The notes under the pieces were generated by a model. The model was not told the DNA's origin. It saw only the letters and a list, made by a program, of their open reading frames with translations, and did no database searches. Both the position numbers and the translations under genes were made by a program. Positions 24,857-34,640 of a stretch of DNA of 64,000 nt are shown here, in pieces. The stretch is from Rhodobacteraceae bacterium DSL-40. Lineage in GTDB: Bacteria; Pseudomonadota; Alphaproteobacteria; Rhodobacterales; Rhodobacteraceae. Where the stretch lies: contig QKPN01000010.1 in the NCBI GenBank assembly GCA_003258405.1, positions 81,684-145,683 on the forward strand. Reading direction: 5' to 3'. Each line of letters starts with the position of its first letter. Within the stretch, counting starts at the first letter, position 1.

Positions 24857-25887
24857 GCCTGCTCCCCCTTGGCCCGTATCGGAGAAAGCGCCGCGAGCGC
24901 CGCCGCCTTGGCCTTTGCCGCACCGGAATCGATGCTTTCGCGCGCGAGGTCAACGCCCGCGGCGAGCGCCGGGGCACGATCCGCCACGACGAGGGCGGCG
25001 GCGGCGTTGAGCAGCACCGCGTCACGGTAAGCCGAGGGCTCCCCGGCCAGCAGGGCGCGGAGGGCGGCGGCATTCTCGGCCGGCGTGCCGCCCGCGATTG
25101 CATCGAAGGGATGGACGGGCAGGCCCGCTTCCTCCGGATGGATGGTGAATTCGCGCACTGCGCCCTTGTCGAGCTCGGCAACATAGGTCTCGCCCGAGAT
25201 GGCGATCTCGTCGGTGCCGTCGGAGCCGTGCACGAGCCAGGCCCGGTCCGAGCCCAGCGCGCCGAGCGTCTCGGCCATCGGCCGGATCACCGAGCGGGAG
25301 AAGGCGCCGGTGAGCTGGCGCCGCACGCTCGCGGGATTGGTGAGCGGCCCGAGGATGTTGAAGATCGTGCGGGTGCCGAGCTCGATGCGGGCCGGCATCA
25401 CGTGGCGCATCGCCGGGTGGTGCATCGGCGCCATCATGAAGCCGATCCCGACTTCGGCAAGCGCGCGCTCGACCGTCTCGGGACCGACCATCACGTCGAT
25501 ACCCAGCTCGGTCAGCGCATCCGCCGCGCCGGACTTCGAGGAAAGGTTGCGGTTGCCATGCTTGGCCACCACGACGCCTGCACCCGCGACGACAAAAGCC
25601 GTGGCGGTCGAGATGTTGAGCGTGCCCTTGCCGTCGCCGCCGGTGCCGACGATGTCCATCGCGCCCGCCGGAGCATGGACCTTGTGGCACTTCGCGCGCA
25701 TCACCGCAGCGGCGGCAGCGTATTCGGCCACCGTCTCGCCACGTGTGCGCAGCGCCATCAGGAAGCCCCCGATCTGTGCGGGCGTCGCATCGCCATCCAT
25801 GATCGCCTCGAAGGCGGTCTCGGCCTGGGGCCGGGACAGAGGCCCTTCGACCGCACGCCCGATCAGCGGCTTCAGCCGGTCACTCAT
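24853..25887 (-). CDS. trpD: Anthranilate phosphoribosyltransferase
   Basis: 344 residues. Joins anthranilate to PRPP. Signatures: [17 protein letters not shown] (PRPP binding), [15 protein letters not shown], and [14 protein letters not shown]. Overlaps trpG by 4 nt. Encoded separately from the glutamine amidotransferase, as is usual in Rhodobacterales. Confidence 0.97.
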   Translation of the reverse strand: MSDRLKPLIGRAVEGPLSRPQAETAFEAIMDGDATPAQIGGFLMALRTRGETVAEYAAAAAVMRAKCHKVHAPAGAMDIVGTGGDGKGTLNISTATAFVVAGAGVVVAKHGNRNLSSKSGAADALTELGIDVMVGPETVERALAEVGIGFMMAPMHHPAMRHVMPARIELGTRTIFNILGPLTNPASVRRQLTGAFSRSVIRPMAETLGALGSDRAWLVHGSDGTDEIAISGETYVAELDKGAVREFTIHPEEAGLPVHPFDAIAGGTPAENAAALRALLAGEPSAYRDAVLLNAAAALVVADRAPALAAGVDLARESIDSGAAKAKAAALAALSPIRAKGEQA

Positions 25888-26474
25888 GCAGGCACTCCCG
25901 CGACGCCCGCGATGTCGAGGAAGTTGCGCAGGAGCGCATGCCCGTGCTGCGAGGCAATCGACTCGGGATGGAACTGCACCCCGTGGATCGGCAGTTCGCG
26001 GTGCCGCAGCCCCATGATCGTACCGTCCTCGAGATCGGCAGTGATCTCGAGCGCCTCGGGCAGGCTGGAGCGCTCGACGACGAGGCTGTGGTAGCGCGTG
26101 GCCTCGAAGGGCGAGGGCAGTCCCTTGAACACGCCCTTTCCGGTGTGGTGCACGAGGCCCATCTTGCCATGCATGATCTGGTCGGCACGCACCACCTGGC
26201 CGCCGAAGGCCTGACCGATCGCCTGATGCCCCAGACAGACACCGATGAGCGGCGTGCGGGTTTCGGCGGCGGCGGCGATCAGGGCAAGGCAGATCCCGGC
26301 CTGATCGGGAGCGCAGGGACCGGGCGAAAGGAGGATGGCCGAGGGGTTCATCCCCATGGCTTCCTGGACGTCGAGCGCGTCATTCCGCTTCACGACGATA
26401 TCGGCCCCAAGTTCCCCCAGGTAATGGTAAAGGTTGTATGTGAAGCTGTCATAGTTATCGATCAGCAGCAGCAT
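25884..26474 (-). CDS. trpG: Anthranilate synthase component II, glutamine amidotransferase
   Basis: 196 residues from ATG 26474 ([15 protein letters not shown]) preceded by AGGAAAGG. Supplies ammonia to TrpE. Catalytic cysteine in [13 protein letters not shown], histidine and glutamate in VQFHPESI. May also serve 4-amino-4-deoxychorismate synthase. First gene of the cluster; the 92 bp to the divergent gene at 26567 should contain the promoter. TrpE is not in the window. Confidence 0.95.
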   Translation of the reverse strand: MLLLIDNYDSFTYNLYHYLGELGADIVVKRNDALDVQEAMGMNPSAILLSPGPCAPDQAGICLALIAAAAETRTPLIGVCLGHQAIGQAFGGQVVRADQIMHGKMGLVHHTGKGVFKGLPSPFEATRYHSLVVERSSLPEALEITADLEDGTIMGLRHRELPIHGVQFHPESIASQHGHALLRNFLDIAGVAGVPA

Positions 26475-26566
26475 CTCTTGGCCTTTCCTCCTGTGGCGGG
26501 ATTGGCGCTGGGTCGCGCGGGCGCTATACATGGCCCCGCGGATCAGACCGGGTCAAGGGAAAGCTG

Positions 26567-26983
26567 GTGGCAACGAGTAAAGCAGGTCGACGCGCGCATG
26601 TAAAACGGCGCGCGGGGGGTGGGTTCTGGCAAGGTGCTGCGGCAGGCGCGGCGGTTTCCGCCGTGATTGCGGCGGGTCTCATCTATGCCTTCCCGCCACT
26701 GAAGACCTTGCCGCCCGAGATACCCCCAGGGACCGCCGAGCCCCCTGCCGCGCTGACGAGCCCCGCCCCCGTGGCAGAACGCCCGGCCCCCGCGGCGGCA
26801 CAGGGGCTGCTTGTCGAAGCGCCCGCCCCACTCGTCATCTCGGGACCTGCCCGCGACGTGCCGCCGGGGCTTGATGGGTTGCTGCGCCCGCCCGCGCCGG
26901 ATGTCTTCGATGGCGGTGCTGCGGGCTCGCCCTCGCTCTTCCGCCCCGGGGAAACGCCGGGCAACGCCCCCGGCACGCGGTAG
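26567..26983 (+). CDS. Hypothetical single-span membrane protein with Pro/Ala-rich tail
   Basis: 138 residues with GTG start at 26567. Basic N-terminus (KAGRRAHVKRRAGG), one membrane helix (AAVSAVIAAGLIYAFPPL), then a long Pro- and Ala-rich low-complexity periplasmic part. Composition resembles small envelope proteins or division-associated SPOR-like proteins without the folded domain. Not recognised. Divergent from trpG. Low-complexity sequence makes the coding call moderate. Confidence 0.5.
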   Translation: MATSKAGRRAHVKRRAGGGFWQGAAAGAAVSAVIAAGLIYAFPPLKTLPPEIPPGTAEPPAALTSPAPVAERPAPAAAQGLLVEAPAPLVISGPARDVPPGLDGLLRPPAPDVFDGGAAGSPSLFRPGETPGNAPGTR

Positions 26984-27119
26984 GCCTAGGGGCACCGGGC
27001 GCCCTCTCGAGGGCGTGTCCTGGTACCACGGACGGGGCGGTGTATCCTCACCGCCTGCGGCCGCGGCAGCTTTGCGCGTGGACGCCGGAATTCTTCCGAT
27101 AGATCATTTCGGAGGACGC

Positions 27120-27930
27120 ATGGCCTGCAAGCGGCTCAATGGCGAATTCCATATTTTCTACCCCGACCAACCCCTCAACGGCCCGGAACCCGACGGCAAC
27201 ACAATCAAGTTCCGGCCCGATGATCCTGGTGCGGCCGAAGTGCTCAGGCCGCCCGGCCTGCGGAGGCCAGCCGTCAACGGCCGCGGCAGATCAATCTGCG
27301 CTTCGAGGGGCTCGATGCGCTCGAGACCCATTTCGCCGGACGACACCAGAACCTCGCGGCCGCGACGGCCTCACAGGATTTCCTGCTTGCCCGCGCGGGT
27401 TTCGGCAAGGTGGCGTTCCAGGCCGACCGGCCCAACAAGGTCGCGTCGGTCGAGCGTCATCCGGTGCGCGGGCATGTGCTCTCGAACGGGCTCGACGGAC
27501 ACGGGCGCATCGTCGCCTTCGTCTTCTTCTCCGATGCCCCAGAGCCCGATGGGACGGAGGTCTTTCTCGACGAGGCCCGGCTCGGAGCGAGCTACAACGT
27601 ACGCAGCCTCGCCGAGGGGAAGGCCTATTCGCTCTTCTATCTTTCGCTGCCGATCTCGCTGACGCAGAGGCTCGCCGAGATCGCGCGGGCAGCCGGGGCC
27701 GCGCAGGCGGGGCTTTACGCCGCCGATGCGTCAGCGCGCGGCGCGACCTTCGCAGTCGACCCCGAAACGCTCGGGGACCTGGTGATCGGACCGAAGCTCT
27801 TCCGGCGGCTCGCGAAATATTTCGGCGATGCCTTCTCCGACCTCTCAGGGTTCGAGGGCTGGATGCGGCGCATGTCGTCGTCGTTCCCGACGACTTCGCC
27901 ATGCCCGAGACCGGGCTGCGTGTGCGCTGA
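27120..27930 (+). pseudogene. Nuclease-like (thermonuclease-type) gene with two frameshifts
   Basis: GGAGG precedes ATG 27120. Three successive frames encode one continuous protein of about 270 residues: MACKRLNGEFHIFYPDQPLN to NGRG in the first, QINLRFEGLDALETHFAG to SGFEG in the second, DAAHVVVVPDDFAMPETGL in the third. The breaks are near 27287 and 27856-27858; each is repaired by adding one base (one C, one G). The order FEGxDALETHF, HPVRGHVLSNGLD and WPKLFRRL-like KLFRRLAKYF is that of a thermonuclease-like family. Either a recent pseudogene or two sequencing errors. Confidence 0.75.
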
Positions 27931-27944
27931 GGCGGGGGGCTGAC

Positions 27945-28946
27945 TTACCCGGTGAGCGACATCATTGCCTCGGCCGCGATCTCGACAGAGCGGAGCCGGG
28001 CGGCATGGTCATGAATCTGGGCCGTGAAGATGACTTCGTCGGGGCTGTAGCGCTCGATGAGCGCGGCGATCTGATCCCGGACCATGCCCGGATCGCCCAC
28101 CGCCGAGCAGGACAGCGCCTGATCGACGGCAGCTATCAGACCCGGCGGCGCCACTGCACCGATGTCGGCCACCGGACGTGGCAGCGGTCCGGGTCGGCCG
28201 CTCCGGAGATTGATGAAGGCCTGCTGCATCGAGGTCATGAGATAGCGGGCCTCGGCCGCGCTATCGGCGGCAAAGACGTTGAGCGCGAGCATGAAGCGCG
28301 GCGCGGCGCAGCTCTCGGAGGGCAGGAAGCCGCGACGGTAAACCTCGATCGCCTGGGCAAGCGAGGCCGGGGCGAAATGCGAGGCGAACGCGTAGGGCAG
28401 GCCCAAGTGGGCTGCGAGCTCGGCGCCATAGAGGCTCGATCCCAGCATCCAGACCGGCACCTCCGTGCCCTCGCCAGGCACCGCTCGCACTGGCTGGCCC
28501 GGCCGGCCTGGTCGGAAATAGCCGATAAGTTCGGTCACCGCGCGGGGGAAGTGATCGGGGCCATCCATGCCGCGGCGAATTGCACGCATCGTCGCCATGT
28601 CGGTGCCCGGCGCACGGCCGACACCAAGGTCGATGCGGCCGGGAAAGAGCGTGGCGAGCGTGCCGAACTGCTCGGCGATGATGAGGGGCGCGTGATTGGG
28701 CAGCATCACCCCACCCGCGCCAACCCGAATTCGCGACGTCGCCGCCGCGACATGGCCGATGACGACGGCCGTGGCAGCTGAGGCGATGCCCGGCATGTTG
28801 TGATGCTCGGCCAGCCAGTAGCGCGCGAAACCACAGTCTTCGGCGTGGCGCGCCAGGTCTCGGGTATTGGCGAGCGCCTCCGCCGCCGTGCCGCCTTCGG
28901 GCACCGGGGCGAGGTCGAGGAGCGAGTATGGCAGCATCGACATCAT
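27945..28946 (-). CDS. LLM-class flavin-dependent oxidoreductase
   Basis: 333 residues. Bacterial-luciferase-like TIM barrel: N-terminal [20 protein letters not shown], then [40 protein letters not shown], and [16 protein letters not shown], all diagnostic of the MsnO8/LLM subgroup. Uses reduced FMN; substrate unknown. Monocistronic by appearance, convergent with the damaged nuclease gene. Confidence 0.92.
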   Translation of the reverse strand: MMSMLPYSLLDLAPVPEGGTAAEALANTRDLARHAEDCGFARYWLAEHHNMPGIASAATAVVIGHVAAATSRIRVGAGGVMLPNHAPLIIAEQFGTLATLFPGRIDLGVGRAPGTDMATMRAIRRGMDGPDHFPRAVTELIGYFRPGRPGQPVRAVPGEGTEVPVWMLGSSLYGAELAAHLGLPYAFASHFAPASLAQAIEVYRRGFLPSESCAAPRFMLALNVFAADSAAEARYLMTSMQQAFINLRSGRPGPLPRPVADIGAVAPPGLIAAVDQALSCSAVGDPGMVRDQIAALIERYSPDEVIFTAQIHDHAARLRSVEIAAEAMMSLTG

Positions 28947-29338
28947 TCCATTCGTCGTAGTCCGATTAATCTAGCGCGATCAGCGGGGAGAGCAGCCTGC
29001 AAATTGCCGAAAATGCATAAAATAAATACATCTAATATTCGCCGCATCGCTGGCGGCCTCCGGCAGGCGCCTTCAGACCATGTGCGGGCCGGGCACCAGC
29101 GCGACCCAGACGATAAAGGCGCGCATCCGGCGCGGCAGATGGCAACCAGACGCGCCACCTTGAGCAGGGCAAGCGGCCTGACCGGAAGGAAGAAACGCAG
29201 AAGCTTCATATGCCTGCGGACCTGAACGCCTTGGCCCGTGCGCACCGCGATGTATATGCACGCGTGGCGCCCCTTGCGCCCACCGCACTTCGCGTGCAGC
29301 ACTGGCGCCAGCCCGGCACAACATGCGGAGCCGCCTGC
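28947..29338. other. Intergenic stretch, possible remnant of a small gene
   Basis: No intact gene. On the minus strand MKLLRFFLPVRPLALLKVAR (start near 29209) begins like a small membrane or anchor protein, and an overlapping frame ends MRAFIVWVALVPGPHMV; one frameshift would join them into about 45 residues. Too short to call. An AT-rich patch near 29010-29040 could be the promoter of the LLM gene. Confidence 0.35.
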
Positions 29339-29677
29339 ATGCTCTCGATCCACCATCTCTATCTTGGCCTCGCGATTCTCGCAGAGGTCGTCGCCACCAC
29401 CGCGCTGGCCCGCACCGAAGGCTTCACCCGGCTCGGGCCGACGGCGCTCTCACTCGGGCTCTACGGCATTGCCTTCTACCTGCTCGCGCTCACGCTCCGC
29501 GTTATGCCGACGGGGGTCGTCTATGCCGTCTGGTCGGGAATGGGCATCGTCTTCATCGCAGCCATCGCCTGGATCTTCCATGGCGAGAAGCTCGATCTGC
29601 CCGCGGTGCTGGGCCTCGGGCTGATCCTTGCGGGCGTCGTGATCGTCAACGTCTTCTCGAACACCGTCGGTCACTGA
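29339..29677 (+). CDS. Small multidrug resistance (SMR/EmrE-type) efflux protein
   Basis: 112 residues from ATG 29339; GGAG lies 10 nt upstream. Four membrane helices; the membrane-embedded glutamate that couples protons and cationic drugs is in AILAEVVATTALAR (helix 1). GIVYAVWSG-type motif is present as GVVYAVWSGMGIV and helix 4 is VLGLGLILAGVVIVNVF. Normal full length for the family. Likely exports lipophilic cations or guanidinium-like compounds. Confidence 0.93.
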   Translation: MLSIHHLYLGLAILAEVVATTALARTEGFTRLGPTALSLGLYGIAFYLLALTLRVMPTGVVYAVWSGMGIVFIAAIAWIFHGEKLDLPAVLGLGLILAGVVIVNVFSNTVGH

Positions 29678-29680
29678 GCC

Positions 29681-30934
29681 TCAGGCGGCCGCGAGCATCG
29701 CCTGAAGGCGCGCGCGGTCGCCCGGATCATCGGGGCGTGCGAGGATCCCCGCCAGCTCCTCGAGACTCGCGATGTTGTGGCAGGCGCGGAAGCTGTCCAC
29801 ATGCGGCAGAATGGCACGGATGCCGCGGGCTTTCGGCGCGAAGCCATCCCAGCGCAGCAGCGGGTTGAGCCAGATCACCCGCCGGGCCGAGAGGTGGAGC
29901 CGCTCCATCTCGCGGGCCAGCAACGCAGGATCGTCGCGGTCGAGCCCGTCGGTGATCAGGAGCACCACCGCCCCCTGCCCCAGTACCCGCCGGGACCAGT
30001 CGCGGTTGAAGGCGTGCAGGCACGCCCCGATCCGGGTGCCGCCCTCCCAGTCCTGCGCCTCGCGGCCCGCCGCCTCGAGCGCCGCATCGACATCGCGGCG
30101 GCGGAGGTGACGGGTGATGTTGGTGAGCCGGGTGCCGAAGGTGAATGCATGGACCTGCGCCCAGCCCGCGCCCCTGGTGTTCGCGACCGAATGGAGGAAG
30201 TGGAGCATCATCCGCGAATAGGCCGACATCGAGCCTGAAATGTCGCAGAGCACCACGAGATTGGGCCAGCGGATGCGACGCTTGCGCCAGGCGAGCCCCT
30301 GCACCTCTCCCCCCGCGCGCAGGCTCGCGCGAATTGTCGCCTGCCAGTCGGCAATACGCCCGCGGGCGTCAGAGCGGGTGCGGCGGCTCGCGATCGGCGA
30401 CACGGGCAGATCGAGCCGGGCGATGGCACGCTTGGCCGCGGCGATCTCGGTCGCCGACATCTGCTCGAAATCGGCGGTCTTGAGCTTTTCCTCGCCCGAG
30501 GCGGTGAGCGAGAGATCGATTTCGATCTCCTCCTCGTCCTCCTCGCGGCGCTGGGGCGCGGGCATCTCCGCCTCGTCAAGCAACGCCTCCGCGGCGCGGC
30601 GCTCGGCGGCCCCCGGATCCGGCCGATCGTTGAAACCCCTGAGCGTCGGCATCAGGATCGACATCATGTGTTCCATGAACTGCGGGTCGCGCCAGTAAAG
30701 CCGGAAGACCTGCGCGAAGACCTGGCGCTGTTCGGGCCGGCTGACGAAGCAGGCCTGAAGCGTGTGGTAGAAATCCGTCTTGTCCGTGAAACCCACCGCT
30801 TCCACGGCGCGGATCGCATCCACCACTCGGCCGGTGCCGACGGGGATACCTGCCCGCCGGAGCGCACGGGCGAAATGGGTGATGTTGGCAGCAAGCTTGC
30901 CTTCGTCGGGGAAACTGTCGGGGACGCGGGCCAT
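29681..30934 (-). CDS. CoxE-like VWA-domain protein, Mo-hydroxylase maturation
   Basis: 417 residues from ATG 30934 (MARVPDSFPDEGKLAANITH). C-terminal VWA domain with MIDAS motif VVLCDISGSMSAYSR and VLLITDGLDRDD. The central acidic linker (REEDEEEIEIDLSL) and long helical N-terminus fit CoxE. CoxE works with the MoxR ATPase CoxD in maturing the Mo-Cu or Mo-S site of CO dehydrogenase/xanthine dehydrogenase family enzymes. CoxD lies just upstream, with only a damaged VOC gene between. Confidence 0.88.
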   Translation of the reverse strand: MARVPDSFPDEGKLAANITHFARALRRAGIPVGTGRVVDAIRAVEAVGFTDKTDFYHTLQACFVSRPEQRQVFAQVFRLYWRDPQFMEHMMSILMPTLRGFNDRPDPGAAERRAAEALLDEAEMPAPQRREEDEEEIEIDLSLTASGEEKLKTADFEQMSATEIAAAKRAIARLDLPVSPIASRRTRSDARGRIADWQATIRASLRAGGEVQGLAWRKRRIRWPNLVVLCDISGSMSAYSRMMLHFLHSVANTRGAGWAQVHAFTFGTRLTNITRHLRRRDVDAALEAAGREAQDWEGGTRIGACLHAFNRDWSRRVLGQGAVVLLITDGLDRDDPALLAREMERLHLSARRVIWLNPLLRWDGFAPKARGIRAILPHVDSFRACHNIASLEELAGILARPDDPGDRARLQAMLAAA

Positions 30935-31041
30935 GGCTTCACCTTTGCCTTGTGCGGCGCATCTGTCCCCGAACGGGGATGACACCCGCCCGGACGAGAC
31001 CTGCATCCATGACGGATCTGTCCGGTTCGCAAGGGCCTAGT

Positions 31042-31305
31042 CTATGCCGCGTCATATCGGCTCACCTCGATCAGAGTGCCGTCGGGAAGGTCGGCCACCA
31101 GGCAGAGGTCGCGCGACCCGATGCAGGCATTGTCGCGGTTTTCCTGATCGAGTGTCTTCCGGTTGATCTTCTGACCATCGACGATCAACGGCCCGCACTC
31201 GGTATCAGTGGTCACCGCCTCGAGCCCGGGCATTCGGACATTGAAGGCCACGGTCGCCCCGCTGTCGCGGATGGTGAGAACCACATGATCGATGGCCGAG
31301 TTCAT
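31042..31305 (-). pseudogene. VOC/glyoxalase-family protein with internal deletion
   Basis: 87 residues, against roughly 125 for this family. The N-terminal module is intact (IDHVVLTIRDSGATVAFNVR, QKINRKTLDQENRDN), then DLCLVADLPDGTLIEVSRYD joins the start of the second module directly to its last strand. About 35-40 residues are missing in frame. The expected metal-ligand histidine of the first strand is kept. The ATG overlaps the CoxD stop by 1 nt. Probably non-functional. Confidence 0.7.
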
Positions 31306-32216
31306 CAGACGGGCGCCAGCGCGGCGCTCGCCTCATCGAGGATGCGCTTGATTTCCGAGCCCTGCATCCTGGCGATATCGTCCTGGTATTTGAGCAACGC
31401 CCCGAGTGTATCGGCAATCACCTGCGGCGAGAGCTGCACCGCATCGAGGGCGACGAGGCATTTGGCCCAGTCGATGGCTTCCGCGACGCCCGGCTTCTTG
31501 AAGAGATCCTCGCCCCGGAGCTTCTGCACGAAGGCCACAACTTGGCGGGTAAGCGCCTCGGTGGCCTCGGGCGCCTTCGCACGCAGGATCGCATATTCTC
31601 GGTCGAAATCCGGGTAGTCCACCCAGTGATAGAGGCAGCGGCGCTTCAGCGCGTCATGAACCTCGCGGGTGCGATTGGAAGTGAGGATGACAATGGGCGG
31701 CTCGGCGGCGCGCATGGTGCCGAGCTCGGGGATCGTCACCTGGAAATCCGACAGGGCTTCGAGCAGGAACGCCTCGAAAGGCTCGTCGGTGCGGTCCAGC
31801 TCGTCGATGAGCAGGACCGGCGGCCCGCCCTCCTGCGGCTCCATCGCTTCGAGCAGCGGGCGGCGGATGAGAAAGCGGTCGGAGAAGAGCTCGTCGGTCA
31901 GGCGCTCGCGGTCGGCGCCGCCTTCAGCCTCCGCCGTGCGGATCGCGACCATCTGCGCCGGGAAATTCCATTCGTAAACCGCGGAGGTCGCATCGAGGCC
32001 CTCGTAGCATTGCAGCCGGATCAGCCGTCGACCCAGCGCCGCGGAGAGCGCCTTGGCGATCTCTGTCTTGCCGACGCCCGCCTCCCCCTCGAGGAAGAGC
32101 GGCCGGCCGAGGCGGAGGCTGAGATAGACCACCGTCGCAAGCCCCCGTCCGGCGACATATCCCGCATCGGCAAGCATGGAACGGGTCGCATCGATCGAGG
32201 GCGGCAGGTCGTGCAT
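31305..32216 (-). CDS. MoxR-family AAA+ ATPase, CoxD-like
   Basis: 303 residues. Walker A FLEGEAGVGKTEIAKAL, Walker B PVLLIDELDRTDEPFEAF, sensor 1 region PIVILTSNRTREVHDALKRR. Works as a chaperone with CoxE in maturing molybdenum hydroxylases. Close to xdhC and a MobA-like gene on the opposite strand, so the region is a Moco-enzyme maturation cluster, although no structural subunits are present in the window. Confidence 0.92.
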   Translation of the reverse strand: MHDLPPSIDATRSMLADAGYVAGRGLATVVYLSLRLGRPLFLEGEAGVGKTEIAKALSAALGRRLIRLQCYEGLDATSAVYEWNFPAQMVAIRTAEAEGGADRERLTDELFSDRFLIRRPLLEAMEPQEGGPPVLLIDELDRTDEPFEAFLLEALSDFQVTIPELGTMRAAEPPIVILTSNRTREVHDALKRRCLYHWVDYPDFDREYAILRAKAPEATEALTRQVVAFVQKLRGEDLFKKPGVAEAIDWAKCLVALDAVQLSPQVIADTLGALLKYQDDIARMQGSEIKRILDEASAALAPV

Positions 32217-32377
32217 GGGGGTGTTCTCCTCAGGTCCGGCCCTATGGAAGCCGAGAAGGCAGGGAAATCAAGCCCTCCCATGGTGGCAGGCGGACCGCGG
32301 CGGAGAAACCTTTTCCGGCCGGCCGCGTTGATCCGCATATCGCACTCAACCCTGGGCGCAGCAGAAAGGAAGGACAG

Positions 32378-32710
32378 ATGAACGACAAGCGACCTGTTTC
32401 CCACATCCTGACCGGCCTCGCCGGTGGAAGTTTCGCTTTTCTCGCCGCCTCGACACCCGTCTTCGGCACCACGGCCGGAACCTCGGCAGCGGTGACATTT
32501 CTCGTCATGGGAGGGCTCGGCGCCATCGCCTTCGTGGCGCTCCTGCGTCCGACGCGCGAGAGCTGCGAAGAGACGCAGGAGATGCCGGACGACCTCGCCC
32601 TGCGGCGCGGACGCTCGCGCTCGCGCCTCTCTCCCCGAGCCTCACGGCGCGACCGCGTGGCCAAACCGGCGGTGATCTCCGCGCACGTCGGCCGTCGTTT
32701 CTCCTCCTGA
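32378..32710 (+). CDS. Hypothetical two-span membrane protein
   Basis: 110 residues with AAGGAAGG before ATG 32378. Two hydrophobic segments (ILTGLAGGSFAFLAASTPVF and AAVTFLVMGGLGAIAFVALL) then an Arg/Ser-rich cytoplasmic tail (RRGRSRSRLSPRASRRDR). Not recognised. Cotranscription with the next gene is possible (70 nt gap). Confidence 0.6.
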   Translation: MNDKRPVSHILTGLAGGSFAFLAASTPVFGTTAGTSAAVTFLVMGGLGAIAFVALLRPTRESCEETQEMPDDLALRRGRSRSRLSPRASRRDRVAKPAVISAHVGRRFSS

Positions 32711-32780
32711 GCCCGGGCGTGCTCATGCCCCCATGAGATCCCTCCGGAAATAAGGTTCCCGACCAGAAAGGAGATTGAAA

Positions 32781-33545
32781 TTGCCGCTCGACAGCACGAC
32801 CGGCGGCGCAAAAGCCGCAAAACTCTATCGTATGGTCATGCCCGACCATGTCTGCCCCTACGGCCTCAAGGCCAAGGCGCTTCTCGAACGCAAAGGCTAT
32901 GCTATCGAGGACCACCCCTTGCGCACACATGACGAGACCGAGGCCTTTCAGGAGCGTGAGGGCGTCGAGACGACGCCGCAGGTCTGGATCGGCGGCGAGC
33001 GGATCGGTGGTTATGATGAACTGCGCGAGTTCTTTGGCGAGCATGTAAAAGATGAGGGCGAGACGACATATCGCCCGGTGATCGCGATCTTTGCGGTCGC
33101 GGCACTCATGGCAATCGCCGTGAGCTGGGCCGCGGCCCTTCCCGCGGTTCGCACCTTCGAGCTTTTCATCGCCTTCGGCATGACGCTTCTCGGGCTGCAG
33201 AAACTTCAGGACGTCGAGAGCTTCTCGACCATGTTTCTCAACTACGACCTGCTGGCGCGTCGCGAGGTACGTTATGGCTATGTCTATCCCTACGCAGAGA
33301 CAGGGGCGGGCCTGCTCATGATCGCGGGTGCGCTCATCTGGCTTGCTGCTCCGATTGCGCTCTTCATCGGGACAGTGGGAGCTGTATCGGTGTTCAAGGC
33401 GGTCTATGTCGAGAAGCGTGAACTCAAATGCGCCTGCGTCGGCGGTGGCTCCAACGTGCCGCTCGGTTTCATCTCGCTCACCGAGAACCTCATGATGATC
33501 CTGATGGCGATCTGGATGCCCCTGCGCATGTGGCTCGGCGCCTGA
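32781..33545 (+). CDS. Glutaredoxin-MauE-like membrane fusion protein
   Basis: 254 residues. Start taken as TTG 32781, 7 nt after AAAGGAG; another TTG at 32775 sits too close to it. Residues 10-80 are a glutaredoxin with CPYG active site (MVMPDHVCPYGLKAKALLER; TTPQVWIGGERIGGYDEL). The rest has four membrane helices of the MauE/DoxX-like type (ALMAIAVSWAAALPAV and so on) with CACVGGGSNVPLGFISLTEN near the C-terminus. Likely moves reducing equivalents across the membrane or supports disulfide/thiol chemistry of exported proteins. Confidence 0.88.
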   Translation: MPLDSTTGGAKAAKLYRMVMPDHVCPYGLKAKALLERKGYAIEDHPLRTHDETEAFQEREGVETTPQVWIGGERIGGYDELREFFGEHVKDEGETTYRPVIAIFAVAALMAIAVSWAAALPAVRTFELFIAFGMTLLGLQKLQDVESFSTMFLNYDLLARREVRYGYVYPYAETGAGLLMIAGALIWLAAPIALFIGTVGAVSVFKAVYVEKRELKCACVGGGSNVPLGFISLTENLMMILMAIWMPLRMWLGA

Positions 33546-33631
33546 CGCGCCGGGCCTGGGGCAGACGGGCTTGGAGAACCGGGGCCGGGCGCAGTATATA
33601 AGTCTCCCGCACCCGATGCATGGTGAGACGC

Positions 33632-34639
33632 ATGGCCGAGCCCGCACCCGACCAGATCCCCGAAGCCGCCCTTGCCTGGGTCCGCGCCGGACGGCGCGCG
33701 GCGCTCGCGACCGTGGTGGAAACCTGGGGTTCGGCCCCACGCCCGCGGGGCTCACAGCTCGCGATCACCGAAGATGCAGAGATGGCGGGCTCCGTCTCGG
33801 GCGGCTGCGTCGAGGGCGCAGTGGTGGCCGAGGCGCTCGAGGCGCTCGAGGATGGGCGGCCGCGGATGCTCGAATTCGGCGTGAGCGACGAGGATGCCTT
33901 CGCCGTCGGGCTCGCCTGCGGCGGCCGGATCCGGGTGCTCGTCGAGCCGATCGCCGTTGGCGACGGTCCGTCGGAAGGGCTGATCGCTGATCTGGTCGCA
34001 GCGCGCGCTGCACGGCGTCCGGTGGTCTACGCAGTCAACCCCGAAAGCTGGGAGCGCCATCTCGTCGGGGCCGAGAGCCCCGGTCCGCTTGGCGATGCGG
34101 CTCGTGCGGCCTTCGTCGAGGACCGTTCCGGTTTTGCCGAAGATTGGTTTCTCGGCGTGCACAATCCACCGCTCCGCATGGCGGTGGTGGGCGCGGTTCA
34201 TATCGCGCAGGCCCTTGTGCCGATGGCCCGGCTCGCCGGCTACGACGTGGCGGTGATCGACCCTCGCGAGGCCTTTGCGAGCCCAGCGCGCTTTCCCGGC
34301 ACGGCCCTTCTGGGCGACTGGCCCGATACCGCGCTCGGCACCTTCGGGCTCGACACGCGCACAGCTGTCGTGACCCTAACCCATGATCCCAAGCTCGACG
34401 ATCCGGCCATCCGGGCTGCACTCCGCTCGCCCGTCTTCTATCTCGGCTGCCTTGGCTCGACCCGCACCCATGCGAAGCGCGTCGCACGTCTGGAGGCCGA
34501 GGGTATTGCGACGTGTGACATCGCCCGCATCCATGCCCCGGTCGGGGCCGATATCGGAGCGCAGTCGCCAGCGGAAATCGCGATTTCGATCCTCGCCCAG
34601 ATCACCGAACGCCTGCGGCATCCCGACACGAGGCCCTGA
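33632..34639 (+). CDS. xdhC: XdhC/CoxF-family Moco insertion protein
   Basis: 335 residues from ATG 33632 (GGTGAG upstream; ATG 33620 also in frame). Binds and protects the sulfurated molybdenum cofactor for xanthine dehydrogenase-family enzymes. N-terminal XdhC domain with TWGSAPRPRGSQLAI and GSVSGGCVEGAV; C-terminal Rossmann-like XdhC_C domain with MAVVGAVHIAQALVPMA, VIDPREAF and YLGCLGSTRTHAKR. One nucleotide separates it from the MobA-like fusion gene, so they are coupled. Confidence 0.93.
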   Translation: MAEPAPDQIPEAALAWVRAGRRAALATVVETWGSAPRPRGSQLAITEDAEMAGSVSGGCVEGAVVAEALEALEDGRPRMLEFGVSDEDAFAVGLACGGRIRVLVEPIAVGDGPSEGLIADLVAARAARRPVVYAVNPESWERHLVGAESPGPLGDAARAAFVEDRSGFAEDWFLGVHNPPLRMAVVGAVHIAQALVPMARLAGYDVAVIDPREAFASPARFPGTALLGDWPDTALGTFGLDTRTAVVTLTHDPKLDDPAIRAALRSPVFYLGCLGSTRTHAKRVARLEAEGIATCDIARIHAPVGADIGAQSPAEIAISILAQITERLRHPDTRP

Positions 34640-34640
34640 G

